A stretch of DNA of 64,000 nucleotides from Aeromonas sobria (lineage in GTDB: Bacteria > Pseudomonadota > Gammaproteobacteria > Enterobacterales > Aeromonadaceae). The notes below the pieces were generated by a model. That model had not been told where the DNA came from. It saw only the letters and a program-made list of their open reading frames with translations, and did not search any database. Below are positions 47,867 through 55,721 of this stretch, one piece after another (the first letter of the stretch is position 1; each line of letters begins with the position of its first letter). Where the stretch lies: positions 186,001-250,000 of the forward strand of contig NZ_CDBW01000017.1 in the NCBI RefSeq assembly GCF_000820145.1, given 5' to 3'. Both the position numbers and the translations under genes were made by a program.

Positions 47867-47973
47867 GTGCCGTAGGGTGCAATGAACGGAGTGAATTGCA
47901 CCGCTTGTTTTGGTAGAAAGTGTGGTAGCTGGAAGGTAGCCGAATGTCCGAATACTCTTCGCGATTCTACGGG
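47867..47973. repeat. MITE-like repeat, copy 3
   Basis: About 105 bases from GTGCCGTAGGGTGCAATGAACG to TTCTACGGG, a shortened relative of copy 2. The rest of the gap to 48168 holds nothing I can name. Confidence 0.75.
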
Positions 47974-48168
47974 CGCTTCCACAAATTTGTTTGCATCTTC
48001 TAAATAACTGATCCTAATAGTGCTACATCTTGCCGGAAGCCTTGTGGTGTAAGGAATTTGTGCAATCTGACGGCAAAGCCTGAAGTGACAAGGCTCAGTG
48101 ACGATGTGTGCTCCATGTCACCTGTAGAAGCGGTACGAGTACCGTGACCTACTATTCGGAACAGCTAT

Positions 48169-48867
48169 TTAGTCGTAGTTTCTAAAATTACTCATCACTT
48201 TGTATGTGACGCTACGATTATTTGCTTTAATAACCTCGATCGTAGCCCCTTGATAGCTAATAATATTGCTTTCGTTTAAATCATACTCAACTTCCGTTGA
48301 AAAAGGCATTCTTGCAGTGTTCCCACTGAATTCTCGATATGTAAAACGAATGCGATTATCAACTTTACCTGTATATATTAGGGTTTGCTGAAAGGCGCTA
48401 GAATCGTAAATGGTTTTGTCATAAATTTTCCCTTGCGCTTTCACATTATTAAGACTACTGCAATCTGTAGCCTCTAGAAGTAACCCCATACTAGGATCAT
48501 ATACACATGCCAAATTAGCATTTTCATTGACTACAAGCATGGCTGAAGATAGAAGACCAGAAAATGCCCGTCCTTTATCTTCAGGCTGAAAAATAGCTTT
48601 ATCAGTTGAACTGCCAACATAACCAGTTTGTATATATTTATTAGGCATTAGGTTTGCTAAGGAAATCGACACTTCATTATATACATCGATAGCTCTAACC
48701 TCACTACTTAAACCTTGTCTAAGTAGGTTTTCACCTAGGGAAACTGTCACTTCACGTTCTAACGGAGGATAACTAAATTTTTTCGGTACAGGGTGAAGAT
48801 ATGTTGGAGAGCCCGCACAACCAGCGAGGGACACTATGGTAAAAATAATGCTAACACACTTAATCAT
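48169..48867 (-). CDS. AT-rich lipoprotein of unknown function
   Basis: 232 residues. Lipobox S-L-A-G-C with C17, so an outer- or inner-membrane lipoprotein. The mature part is predicted mostly beta-strand with no recognised family. Codon use is markedly AT-rich compared with the flanking core genes, indicating recent acquisition. AT-rich promoter region upstream (48868-48900). Confidence 0.75.
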   Translation of the reverse strand: MIKCVSIIFTIVSLAGCAGSPTYLHPVPKKFSYPPLEREVTVSLGENLLRQGLSSEVRAIDVYNEVSISLANLMPNKYIQTGYVGSSTDKAIFQPEDKGRAFSGLLSSAMLVVNENANLACVYDPSMGLLLEATDCSSLNNVKAQGKIYDKTIYDSSAFQQTLIYTGKVDNRIRFTYREFSGNTARMPFSTEVEYDLNESNIISYQGATIEVIKANNRSVTYKVMSNFRNYD

Positions 48868-49665
48868 AACAACCTCAAATTAATATATAATACCCATTTA
48901 AAGAGTCGGTAATAAAATCTAGGGCACCCTATCTTTTTGGCATCTCGTATGTTGTGCTAAAAAAATTAGGATATCCATCTTTTGGGTTGCTGGCGATACA
49001 GAGTCTTGCTCAGAAAGATGGAGGTCCTAGTTTTTCTCTTCTAGTTTTTTCTTTACCAGATCACGTAGATGATGTTTTGCCACCACCATGGACTACAGAG
49101 TTTTTTAATTTAATTTGCTTTATTTTTCAGGTTATTCAATTAGCAAATTGGAATTGAGAAATAGTATATTCGTACATTCATGTACAGGACCTTAATCAAA
49201 CCTGATTGCCCATGATTAACGTCTCGTATGCCGGGTTAAAAATCGTAGGTTGGTGCTGAATGAAGTGAAGCCCAATGTTTTTCACGAAATGGATCGTTAA
49301 TTCTGGTTTGCCCGTCCGTTGCATCCACATTTATCTCACACTGGTTGGCGTAATAATACCGGTCTGCTGGGCTTCGCTACGCTCTGCGCCAACCTACAAA
49401 CCCCACGCTACCGCCCGTGGATTACAGCCTCCAGCCTGCTGTGGTCATCCGGCGATGTGGTGGATGGCGAAACGGCTGTACAGGGTTATCTCTGCAAGAG
49501 TGGTTGCCAAGTGGAGCATATTAGCCGAGAGAGGGGCAGGGTAAAACCGCTGTCGGGCGAAAACCTGCCAAAGATCAACAAATTACTTATTAAGCTCCTG
49601 ATATCCGCCCACTTGGTACAGTGACCGCAGGCAGAACTTCGCCCCTTGCCGGGGGCAACAGCCAC
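48868..49665. other. Gene-free AT-rich interval
   Basis: 798 bases. Short open frames (for example 48954-49157) have no ribosome-binding site or family likeness. A pair of inverted repeats lies at 49246-49397 (separate entry). Otherwise nothing recognised. Confidence 0.5.
49246..49397. repeat. Inverted-repeat element (GTAGGTTGG type)
   Basis: GTAGGTTGGTGCTGAATGAA at 49250 and its inverted, partly diverged partner ending GCGCCAACCTAC near 49397 enclose about 90 bases. Different in sequence from the CCGTAGGGTGC repeats but of similar build. Confidence 0.65.
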
Positions 49666-49929
49666 TCAATACTCAAGAAACTTCTCCCCGCAGCGTTCGC
49701 AGATCAGATGCCGCACATGAGTGGTCTGATAGGCGAGGGTCTGGCCGAATACCGCATTGGTCAGGCTGCTGGAGCGAAAGGCTTGCCAGAAGGCTTTGTG
49801 CGGGTCTTTGGGCATCACATCCTGGCTGTGATCCCGTGGCACCAGCACCACGATATGGCGGGTACGCTCCCTGCATTTGTCACAGCGATGGATTTCACTC
49901 GGCGGGTTCTGGTCGTGCGGGTTGCTCAT
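49666..49929 (-). CDS. Small zinc-ribbon-like protein
   Basis: 87 residues with two C-x-x-C knuckles (HRCDKCRER and LICERCGEKF) separated by about 45 residues, which probably bind one zinc. Function unknown. Preceded by a sequence containing GAGGAATATG; the 5' flank runs into the malI tail repeats. Confidence 0.7.
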   Translation of the reverse strand: MSNPHDQNPPSEIHRCDKCRERTRHIVVLVPRDHSQDVMPKDPHKAFWQAFRSSSLTNAVFGQTLAYQTTHVRHLICERCGEKFLEY

Positions 49930-50040
49930 AAATGGGCTCGTGATGAGAGGGAGGTGCCCATCATATTCCTCTCCACTTGGCTCTCAATCTCTCCTTGCCG
50001 GCGCAGTGAGCGGCCTCACGTTTTGCGCTGCTGCAGGCTT

Positions 50041-50295
50041 GCCCAGCCAGCTCAGGCCGATGCCCGCTTCTGCGGTTTGTTGGTGAGCGGTGATGATATG
50101 GCGGGTGGGGCGAGCTCGGGCGCCCAGCCAGTTCAGGCTGATTCTCGCTTCTGCGGTTTGCTGGTGAGCGGTGATGATATGGCGGGTGGGGCGAGCTCGG
50201 GCTGCTGCAGACGGGCCAGCCTTGCCAACTCAAGCCGACTCCCGCTTTTGCAGATTGGGGGTGATGATATGGCGGTTGGGGGCGAGTTCGGGCTG
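50041..50295 (-). repeat. Three degenerate copies of the malI 3' end
   Basis: Units at 50041-50120 and 50122-50201 are about 95% alike and both resemble the true end of malI (50215-50295). Read on the minus strand in the malI frame, each starts P-E-L-A-P and closes Q-K-R-(E/A)-S-A-stop, as malI itself does. Small indels alter the middle. Confidence 0.85.
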
Positions 50296-51267
50296 CTGCA
50301 TCCGGGTCAGCAGCCGCCTTGCCGCCTGACGGCCAATCTCCCGCGCCGGTGAGCTGACGAAGGTGAGGGCGGGGGAGGTGAGTTCGGCCTCTGCCACATC
50401 GTCAAAGCCGAGCAGGGCCACCTGCTGGCCGATGTAGTTGTCCTTGCCCACGGTGCGGCCACTTGCCTCGACGCCATAGATGGCGCCGAGCGCCACCTCG
50501 GGGTAGTGGCAGAGCACGGCGGTCACCTTGGGGTGCTGGTGCAGCAGCTGGGCGATGGTGTCGGCGGCGCTGCGCTGGGTGCGCTCGCACTCCAGTACCC
50601 ACTCCGGTTTGAATGGCAGGCCATATTGCAGCAGGCTGGCGCAGTAGCCGCCGATCCGCTCGGCGCGGGTGAGGGAGTCGGCCCGCCCGCCGACGTAGGC
50701 GATATGGCGGTGGCCCTGCTCGATCAAGTAAGTGGTGGCCTGCTTGGCGGCGTGGGTGTTGTCGGGGCCGATAAAGTCGACGTCATCGCGATAGTAGGAG
50801 CGGGCGGCGCACACCACCGGCAGTTCGGAGTCGAGCAGGGTCTCCAGGGTTTTGGCCGCCGCGCCGCGCACCGGATTGAAAATGATGCCCGCCACCCCCT
50901 GCCGTGACAGGGAGTGGATGCTCTGCTGCAGCCGCTCCGGGCTGTGGCCGCACTGGGTCAGAAACAGCAGATAGCCCTGCTGCTCCAGCACCTCGCTCAC
51001 CCCGGCGGTCACCTCGGTATAGAAGGGGTCGGTGATGTCGCGCAGGATCAGCCCCACCAGATTGGATTGCTGGCTGCGCAGGTTGGCGGCGGCGCTGTTG
51101 GGCACGTAGTTGAGCTCTTTTATCGCCTGCTGCACCCGCTCGGCGGTGGCCGGGGAGATGCGCCCCTTGTCGTTGAGCACCATGGAGACGGTGGTGACCG
51201 ACACTCCCGCCCGCTGGGCGACATCGGTGATCTTGGTGGCTTTGGCAGAGAGGGATTTGGGCGACAT
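50230..51267 (-). CDS. malI: MalI, LacI-family repressor of malXY
   Basis: 345 residues. The LacI-type helix-turn-helix and hinge occupy residues 10-60 (ITDVAQRAGVSVTTVSMVLN, then YVPNSAAANLRS), followed by a periplasmic-binding-protein-like effector domain. It is divergent from malX, and a perfect copy of the known E. coli MalI operator lies in the shared region. It should repress malXY and probably itself. Two degenerate extra copies of its 3' end follow. Confidence 0.94.
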   Translation of the reverse strand: MSPKSLSAKATKITDVAQRAGVSVTTVSMVLNDKGRISPATAERVQQAIKELNYVPNSAAANLRSQQSNLVGLILRDITDPFYTEVTAGVSEVLEQQGYLLFLTQCGHSPERLQQSIHSLSRQGVAGIIFNPVRGAAAKTLETLLDSELPVVCAARSYYRDDVDFIGPDNTHAAKQATTYLIEQGHRHIAYVGGRADSLTRAERIGGYCASLLQYGLPFKPEWVLECERTQRSAADTIAQLLHQHPKVTAVLCHYPEVALGAIYGVEASGRTVGKDNYIGQQVALLGFDDVAEAELTSPALTFVSSPAREIGRQAARRLLTRMQQPELAPNRHIITPNLQKRESA

Positions 51268-51328
51268 AGGGCGAACGGATGACGGACAGTTGAAAGCGAG
51301 GCCCCAGCATACCTGCTCAGATGCTCAA

Positions 51329-51342
51329 GTGAAACGTTACAT
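51329..51342. promoter_or_regulatory. Possible second MalI operator
   Basis: GTGAAACGTTACAT, an imperfect palindrome with the A-A-A-C-G-T-T core, 62 bases upstream of the malI start; fits autoregulation. Confidence 0.45.
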
Positions 51343-51428
51343 CACCATTGGGCCGATCCGGCTCACAAATTTGGATCCTGCTGCCAGCCAGCCCCCTTAT
51401 TCTGTGATCCTGTCGGCACTTGCAAATT

Positions 51429-51444
51429 GATAAAACGTTTTATC
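51429..51444. promoter_or_regulatory. MalI operator of malXY
   Basis: GATAAAACGTTTTATC, a perfect 16-base palindrome identical to the E. coli MalI site as I recall it, 105 bases upstream of malX. Confidence 0.9.
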
Positions 51445-51548
51445 ATCCGGCAAAACCTGATGCTGACCCGCGCCTCTGCTTCGAGATTGCTACGAGCAGC
51501 CACTGGGAAAGCCGCAGATATTGCTGTCTATTCACAAGGAGCCGTTTT

Positions 51549-53120
51549 ATGGCCAAGCCTCAAGCCAAATCCACCATCTGGGAGTTCCTGCAGAGCCTCG
51601 GCAAGACCTTTATGTTGCCGGTCGCCCTGCTGGCCTTCTCGGGCATTCTGCTCGGTGTCGGCAGCTCGCTCACCAGCGATGCGGTCAAGCAGAGCATGCC
51701 CTTCCTCGACAATACCGTGCTGCAACTGCTGTTCCTCTGGATGACCAAGGTAGGTCTGGTGGCCTTTATCTACCTGCCGGTGATGTTTGCGGTGGCCATT
51801 CCGCTGGGGTTGGCGCGGGAAGAGAAGGGGGTCGCGGCCTTTGCCGGTTTCGTCGGCTATGCGGCGCTCAACCTCTCCATCAACTTCTACCTGACCGTGG
51901 CCAACGTCATCGGTGACGCGGCGGCGGAGAAGGCCTACGGGGTGAAATCGATCCTAGGCATCAGCTCCATCGACACCGGCATTCTGGGGGCCATCATCGT
52001 CGGGGTGATCGTCGCCAAGCTGCACGCCCGTTTCTACACCTACCGGATGCCCGATGCGCTCGCCTTCTTCGGCGGTGCCCGCTTCGTGCCCATCATCACA
52101 GTGCTGGTGTTGGGGGTGGTCGGTCTGGTCGTGCCGTTCGCCTGGCCCTGGTTTGCCGCTGGCATCAACGGTATCGGTGCGCTGATCTCCCACGCAGGTC
52201 CCTTCGGCCCCTTCCTGTTCGGTACTGGCGAGCGTCTGCTGCTGCCGCTTGGCCTGCACCACATTCTGGTGGCACTCATTCGCTTTACCGAAGCGGGTGG
52301 CACTCAACTGGTGTGCGGCAACGAGGTGAGTGGCGCGCTCAATATTTTCTACTCCGAGCTTGCCTGCGCCGACACCAACGGTTTCTCGGTCTCTGCCACC
52401 TCTTTCCTCTCTCAGGGCAAGATGCCTGCCTTCCTCGGCGGCCTGCCGGGTGCGGCACTTGCCATGTATCACTGCGCTCGCCCGGAAAATCGCGGCAAGA
52501 TCAAGGCGCTGCTGGTCTCTGGTGTGGTGGCTTGCGTCATCGGTGGCATCACCGAGCCGCTGGAGTTCCTGTTCCTGTTCGTGGCGCCGGTGCTCTACTT
52601 CATTCACGCCATCCTGACCGGCCTCGGCTTTATGACCATGGGGCTGCTCGGCGTCACCATCGGTAACACCGACGGTAACCTCATCGATTTTCTGGTGTTC
52701 GGCGTGCTGCAAGGCACCGCCACCAAGTGGTATCTGGTGCCGGTCGCGGCCGCCATCTGGTTTGCCATCTACTACAGCGTGTTCCGCTTCGCCATCGTGC
52801 GCTTTAACCTGAAAACCCCGGGCCGTGAAATTGAGACCAGCGAGGCTGCCCAGCCCGCAGGCAAGAAGGCAGGCAACAGCGGTTACAACGGTGAAATCAT
52901 CCTCAACGCCTTGGGCGGGGCTGATAACATCCTCGCGCTCGATAACTGCATTACCCGCCTGCGGATGTCGGTGCAGGACATGAGCCGGGTCGATGACAAG
53001 GTATTGAAAGCGAACGGCGCCATCGGGGTGATCAAGCTCGACGAGCACAACCTGCAGGTGGTGATCGGCCCGCAGGTGCATCTGGTGAAAAACCAGCTGC
53101 AGAGCCTGATGGAGGCCTGA
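51549..53120 (+). CDS. malX: PTS maltose/glucose-type EIICB component MalX
   Basis: 523 residues. EIIC domain with about ten membrane segments (LGKTFMLPVALLAFSGILLG near the start; NEVSGALNIFYSEL and GGITEPLEFLFLF in the substrate region). An EIIB domain at 445-523 has the phosphocysteine C467 in LDNCITRLRMSV. It takes up and phosphorylates a sugar of the glucose/maltose type with an external EIIA. The start at 51549 has AAGGAG upstream; the longer frame crosses the operator. Co-transcribed with malY. Confidence 0.95.
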   Translation: MAKPQAKSTIWEFLQSLGKTFMLPVALLAFSGILLGVGSSLTSDAVKQSMPFLDNTVLQLLFLWMTKVGLVAFIYLPVMFAVAIPLGLAREEKGVAAFAGFVGYAALNLSINFYLTVANVIGDAAAEKAYGVKSILGISSIDTGILGAIIVGVIVAKLHARFYTYRMPDALAFFGGARFVPIITVLVLGVVGLVVPFAWPWFAAGINGIGALISHAGPFGPFLFGTGERLLLPLGLHHILVALIRFTEAGGTQLVCGNEVSGALNIFYSELACADTNGFSVSATSFLSQGKMPAFLGGLPGAALAMYHCARPENRGKIKALLVSGVVACVIGGITEPLEFLFLFVAPVLYFIHAILTGLGFMTMGLLGVTIGNTDGNLIDFLVFGVLQGTATKWYLVPVAAAIWFAIYYSVFRFAIVRFNLKTPGREIETSEAAQPAGKKAGNSGYNGEIILNALGGADNILALDNCITRLRMSVQDMSRVDDKVLKANGAIGVIKLDEHNLQVVIGPQVHLVKNQLQSLMEA

Positions 53121-53141
53121 ACCGGCCAATAAAATCCGAAC

Positions 53142-53163
53142 GGGGGGCGCAAGCCCCCTTATT
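53142..53163 (+). terminator. Weak terminator or attenuator between malX and malY
   Basis: GGGGG-CGCAAG-CCCCC followed by TTATTT, 44 bases before malY; may lower malY expression. Confidence 0.55.
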
Positions 53164-53206
53164 TGCCTCTCCCAATATGTCTCCTGTTTATGGAGGGAGA
53201 AACTTC

Positions 53207-54397
53207 ATGCACGATATTTATGACTTCGATCACCAGATCGACCGCCACGGCACCTACTGCACCCAGTGGGACTATGTGGCCGACCGTTTTGGCCATGCCG
53301 ACCTGCTCCCCTTTACCATCTCCGACATGGATTTCGCGACCGCCCCCTGCATTCGCCAGACCCTGGCAACCCGGCTCGAGCACGGGGTATTTGGCTACAG
53401 CCGCTGGAATCACGGTGACTTCAAGGGGGCGGTGAGCAACTGGTTTGCCCACCGCTACGGGGCGAGCCTCGACCCCGAAACGCTGGTTTACGGCCCCTCG
53501 GTCATCTATGTGATTGCCCAGCTGGTGAGCCTCTGGTCGGCGCCGGGAGAAGGGGTGCTGGTGCATACCCCCGCCTACGACGCTTTCGGCAATATGCTGG
53601 CCGCCAACGACAGGGTGCTGCTGCCCTGTCCGCTTAAAAAAGAGCAGGGGAGTTATCAGATTGACTGGGCCTGCTTCGAGCAACAGGCGGCTCGCCCCGA
53701 TTGCCGGATTTTGCTGCTGTGCAGCCCCCACAACCCCACCGGCCGGGTCTGGACGCGGGACGAACTCGGCCGGATGGCCGCCATCTGCCAGCGCCACGGG
53801 GTCAAGGTCATCTCGGACGACATCCATATGGATGTGAGCTTTGCCCGCTACCTGCCGTGGAGCGAGGTGGCGCCGGACGATCACTGGGCGCTGGTGAGTT
53901 CGGGCTCCAAATCCTTCAATATTCCTGCCCTTGGCGGCGCCTACGCCTTTATTGCCAACAGTGAGGCGCGGGCCGCCTATTTGCAGCGGCTCAAGGCGGC
54001 CCACGGCCTCTCATCACCGCCCATTCTCGGGGTGCTGGCCCATATCAGCGCCTATCGGGATGGCGCAGGCTGGCTCGATGCCCTGAAAAGCTATCTGCAC
54101 GGCAATCTCGCCCATGTGGCGGCGCGGCTCAACGCGGCGTTCCCCGCCATCGACTATCAGGTGCCCGAGGGAACTTATCTCGCCTGGATTGACTTGAGCG
54201 GCCTTGGCATCGACACCACCGAACGGATGGATGCGTTGCAAGCCTTGCTGGTGGAAAAATACCGGGTCGCCATCATGCGCGGCGACACCTATGGCCCGGA
54301 AGGCACAGGCTATATCCGCCTCAACGTCGGCTGCCCGCGCTCGAAAGTAGATCAAGGACTCGACGCCCTGATCGGCGCGCTGGGGGAGGTTGTGTAA
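53207..54397 (+). CDS. malY: MalY, PLP-dependent cystathionine beta-lyase / maltose regulon modulator
   Basis: 396 residues. Family start MHDIYDFDHQIDRHGTYCTQ, NPTGR motif (SPHNPTGRVW), SDDIHMDV, and Schiff-base lysine K235 in SSGSKSFNIPALGG. E. coli MalY cleaves cystathionine and also binds and inhibits MalT; only the first is expected from sequence. ATG at 53207 with GGAGGGAGA upstream. Paralogue of the gene at 1185. Confidence 0.94.
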   Translation: MHDIYDFDHQIDRHGTYCTQWDYVADRFGHADLLPFTISDMDFATAPCIRQTLATRLEHGVFGYSRWNHGDFKGAVSNWFAHRYGASLDPETLVYGPSVIYVIAQLVSLWSAPGEGVLVHTPAYDAFGNMLAANDRVLLPCPLKKEQGSYQIDWACFEQQAARPDCRILLLCSPHNPTGRVWTRDELGRMAAICQRHGVKVISDDIHMDVSFARYLPWSEVAPDDHWALVSSGSKSFNIPALGGAYAFIANSEARAAYLQRLKAAHGLSSPPILGVLAHISAYRDGAGWLDALKSYLHGNLAHVAARLNAAFPAIDYQVPEGTYLAWIDLSGLGIDTTERMDALQALLVEKYRVAIMRGDTYGPEGTGYIRLNVGCPRSKVDQGLDALIGALGEVV

Positions 54398-54411
54398 GGA
54401 TTGATGCCTCT

Positions 54412-54440
54412 GGCTGGATGAGGCGTTGACTCATCCAGCC
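54412..54440. terminator. Bidirectional hairpin between malY and the LysR gene
   Basis: GGCTGGATGAG-GCGTTGA-CTCATCCAGCC, a perfect 11-base stem between convergent genes; no long T-run. Confidence 0.6.
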
Positions 54441-54480
54441 GGTGACCTTGATGGAGGCGTTCGGCTCGGTTACCGCGGGC

Positions 54481-55419
54481 TCAGAAGGTGGCGATTAAGG
54501 GGCTATTACGAGTGACCTGAGCTTGAATGTCTTGGCACAACATCTGAATGTGGGGCTCATCAATCTTCTCGCGGGGGATATAAATGCCGATAGTCCCCTT
54601 GTTGTACTCTTCCCCCATTTGCAGCGGGCAGATACCGAAGCGGGAAAAATAACCAGCCATGCTCACCGGATAAGGCATGACAGCATTGCTGCTATTGACA
54701 ATATCAATACTGGTGAGCAGGGAGTTGCTGCTATAAATGATTTTGTCATTCAACTTCATGGCGGCGCGTTCCTGCTTTTTTCTCGCCAAGTCATCGACCA
54801 GATGCAGATATTTTTCCTCATCCGGCGTCACCAGCAGGCTCGGATAATCCACCAGATCCTGTTTGCTGCATATTTTCCCAGTGAGGGGATGACCCGCTCT
54901 GACAAATACCCCATCGTGAGAAATAAATAGCGGGATAAATATCAGGCTGTAATTTTTGGCCAGCCCGTGAATTTCATGTCCGAGAAACAGATCGATATGA
55001 TTGCCGAGCAGCAGATCGAGCAGGCGCAGATGGTTGCCGACTTCAATGTTGATGGCGCAGGATGGGTTGGCTTGCTGATAGCGGGCGGTGACAGGTTGCA
55101 ATACCGGCTGCCACCACGCATGTCCGGTGCCCACATTCAGCGGCCGCGCGGTGCGCTCGCGCAGGGTGGTCAACTGCCTGAGGGTATCATCGTAGATCCT
55201 CTGCATCACGCGCGCCTGCTCCAGCAGCAGCTCTCCGGCGGCGGTAAGCGTCACGCCGCCAGCGTGTCTGACTAGCAAGGTCGTCTCCAGACTCTCCTCA
55301 AGCTTTTTCATGTTGTGCGTCAGCGTCGGTTGGCTGAGCCCCATTTTCCTGGCTGCCAGACTGACATTTTTGTGGGTGGCCACTTCGATAAATTGTCTTA
55401 GATGTTTGTCCACTAACAT
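54481..55419 (-). CDS. LysR-family transcriptional regulator
   Basis: 312 residues. N-terminal HTH (LRQFIEVATHKNVSLAARKM, then LSQPTLTHNMKKLEESLETTLLVRH) and an effector domain with several aromatic positions (GHAWWQPVL). It is divergent from the large glycosidase gene across a 302-base gap, so that gene is its most likely target. GC content falls toward the C-terminal half. Confidence 0.88.
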   Translation of the reverse strand: MLVDKHLRQFIEVATHKNVSLAARKMGLSQPTLTHNMKKLEESLETTLLVRHAGGVTLTAAGELLLEQARVMQRIYDDTLRQLTTLRERTARPLNVGTGHAWWQPVLQPVTARYQQANPSCAINIEVGNHLRLLDLLLGNHIDLFLGHEIHGLAKNYSLIFIPLFISHDGVFVRAGHPLTGKICSKQDLVDYPSLLVTPDEEKYLHLVDDLARKKQERAAMKLNDKIIYSSNSLLTSIDIVNSSNAVMPYPVSMAGYFSRFGICPLQMGEEYNKGTIGIYIPREKIDEPHIQMLCQDIQAQVTRNSPLIATF

Positions 55420-55721
55420 GGCGTCCGGTCATGGTCTGGTGGTGCGCCAAGCTAGTGTAATCACCATGGGCTGTCAATTATTCCCCTTCGCTGACGGGCT
55501 ATTTTTTATGTGGCTCCCTTCACGTTGTATCCAATTCATTTTTGCCACTCGATAGCCGGTTTGGTGCGGGCGATCACGTAATTTCACCTGGTTATAGATG
55601 TTATCTATGTCGCTGGTGTCGCGGTCTATTTTTCTGGTGAATGCTGACCACGTAGACTGGCAAAAACAGTTTTACTCAATGCTGTTTCAATAAAAAAACA
55701 AAAAAGTAACGAAGGGAAAAT
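55420..55721. promoter_or_regulatory. Divergent control region
   Basis: 302 bases between the LysR and glycosidase starts. AT-rich, with A-runs directly before the glycosidase RBS (GAAGGGAAA). LTTR-type T-N11-A sites are probable but I cannot single one out. Confidence 0.4.

Noticed and set aside
48954..49157. 67-codon frame in the AT-rich gap
   Set aside because: No plausible ribosome-binding site and no recognisable features.
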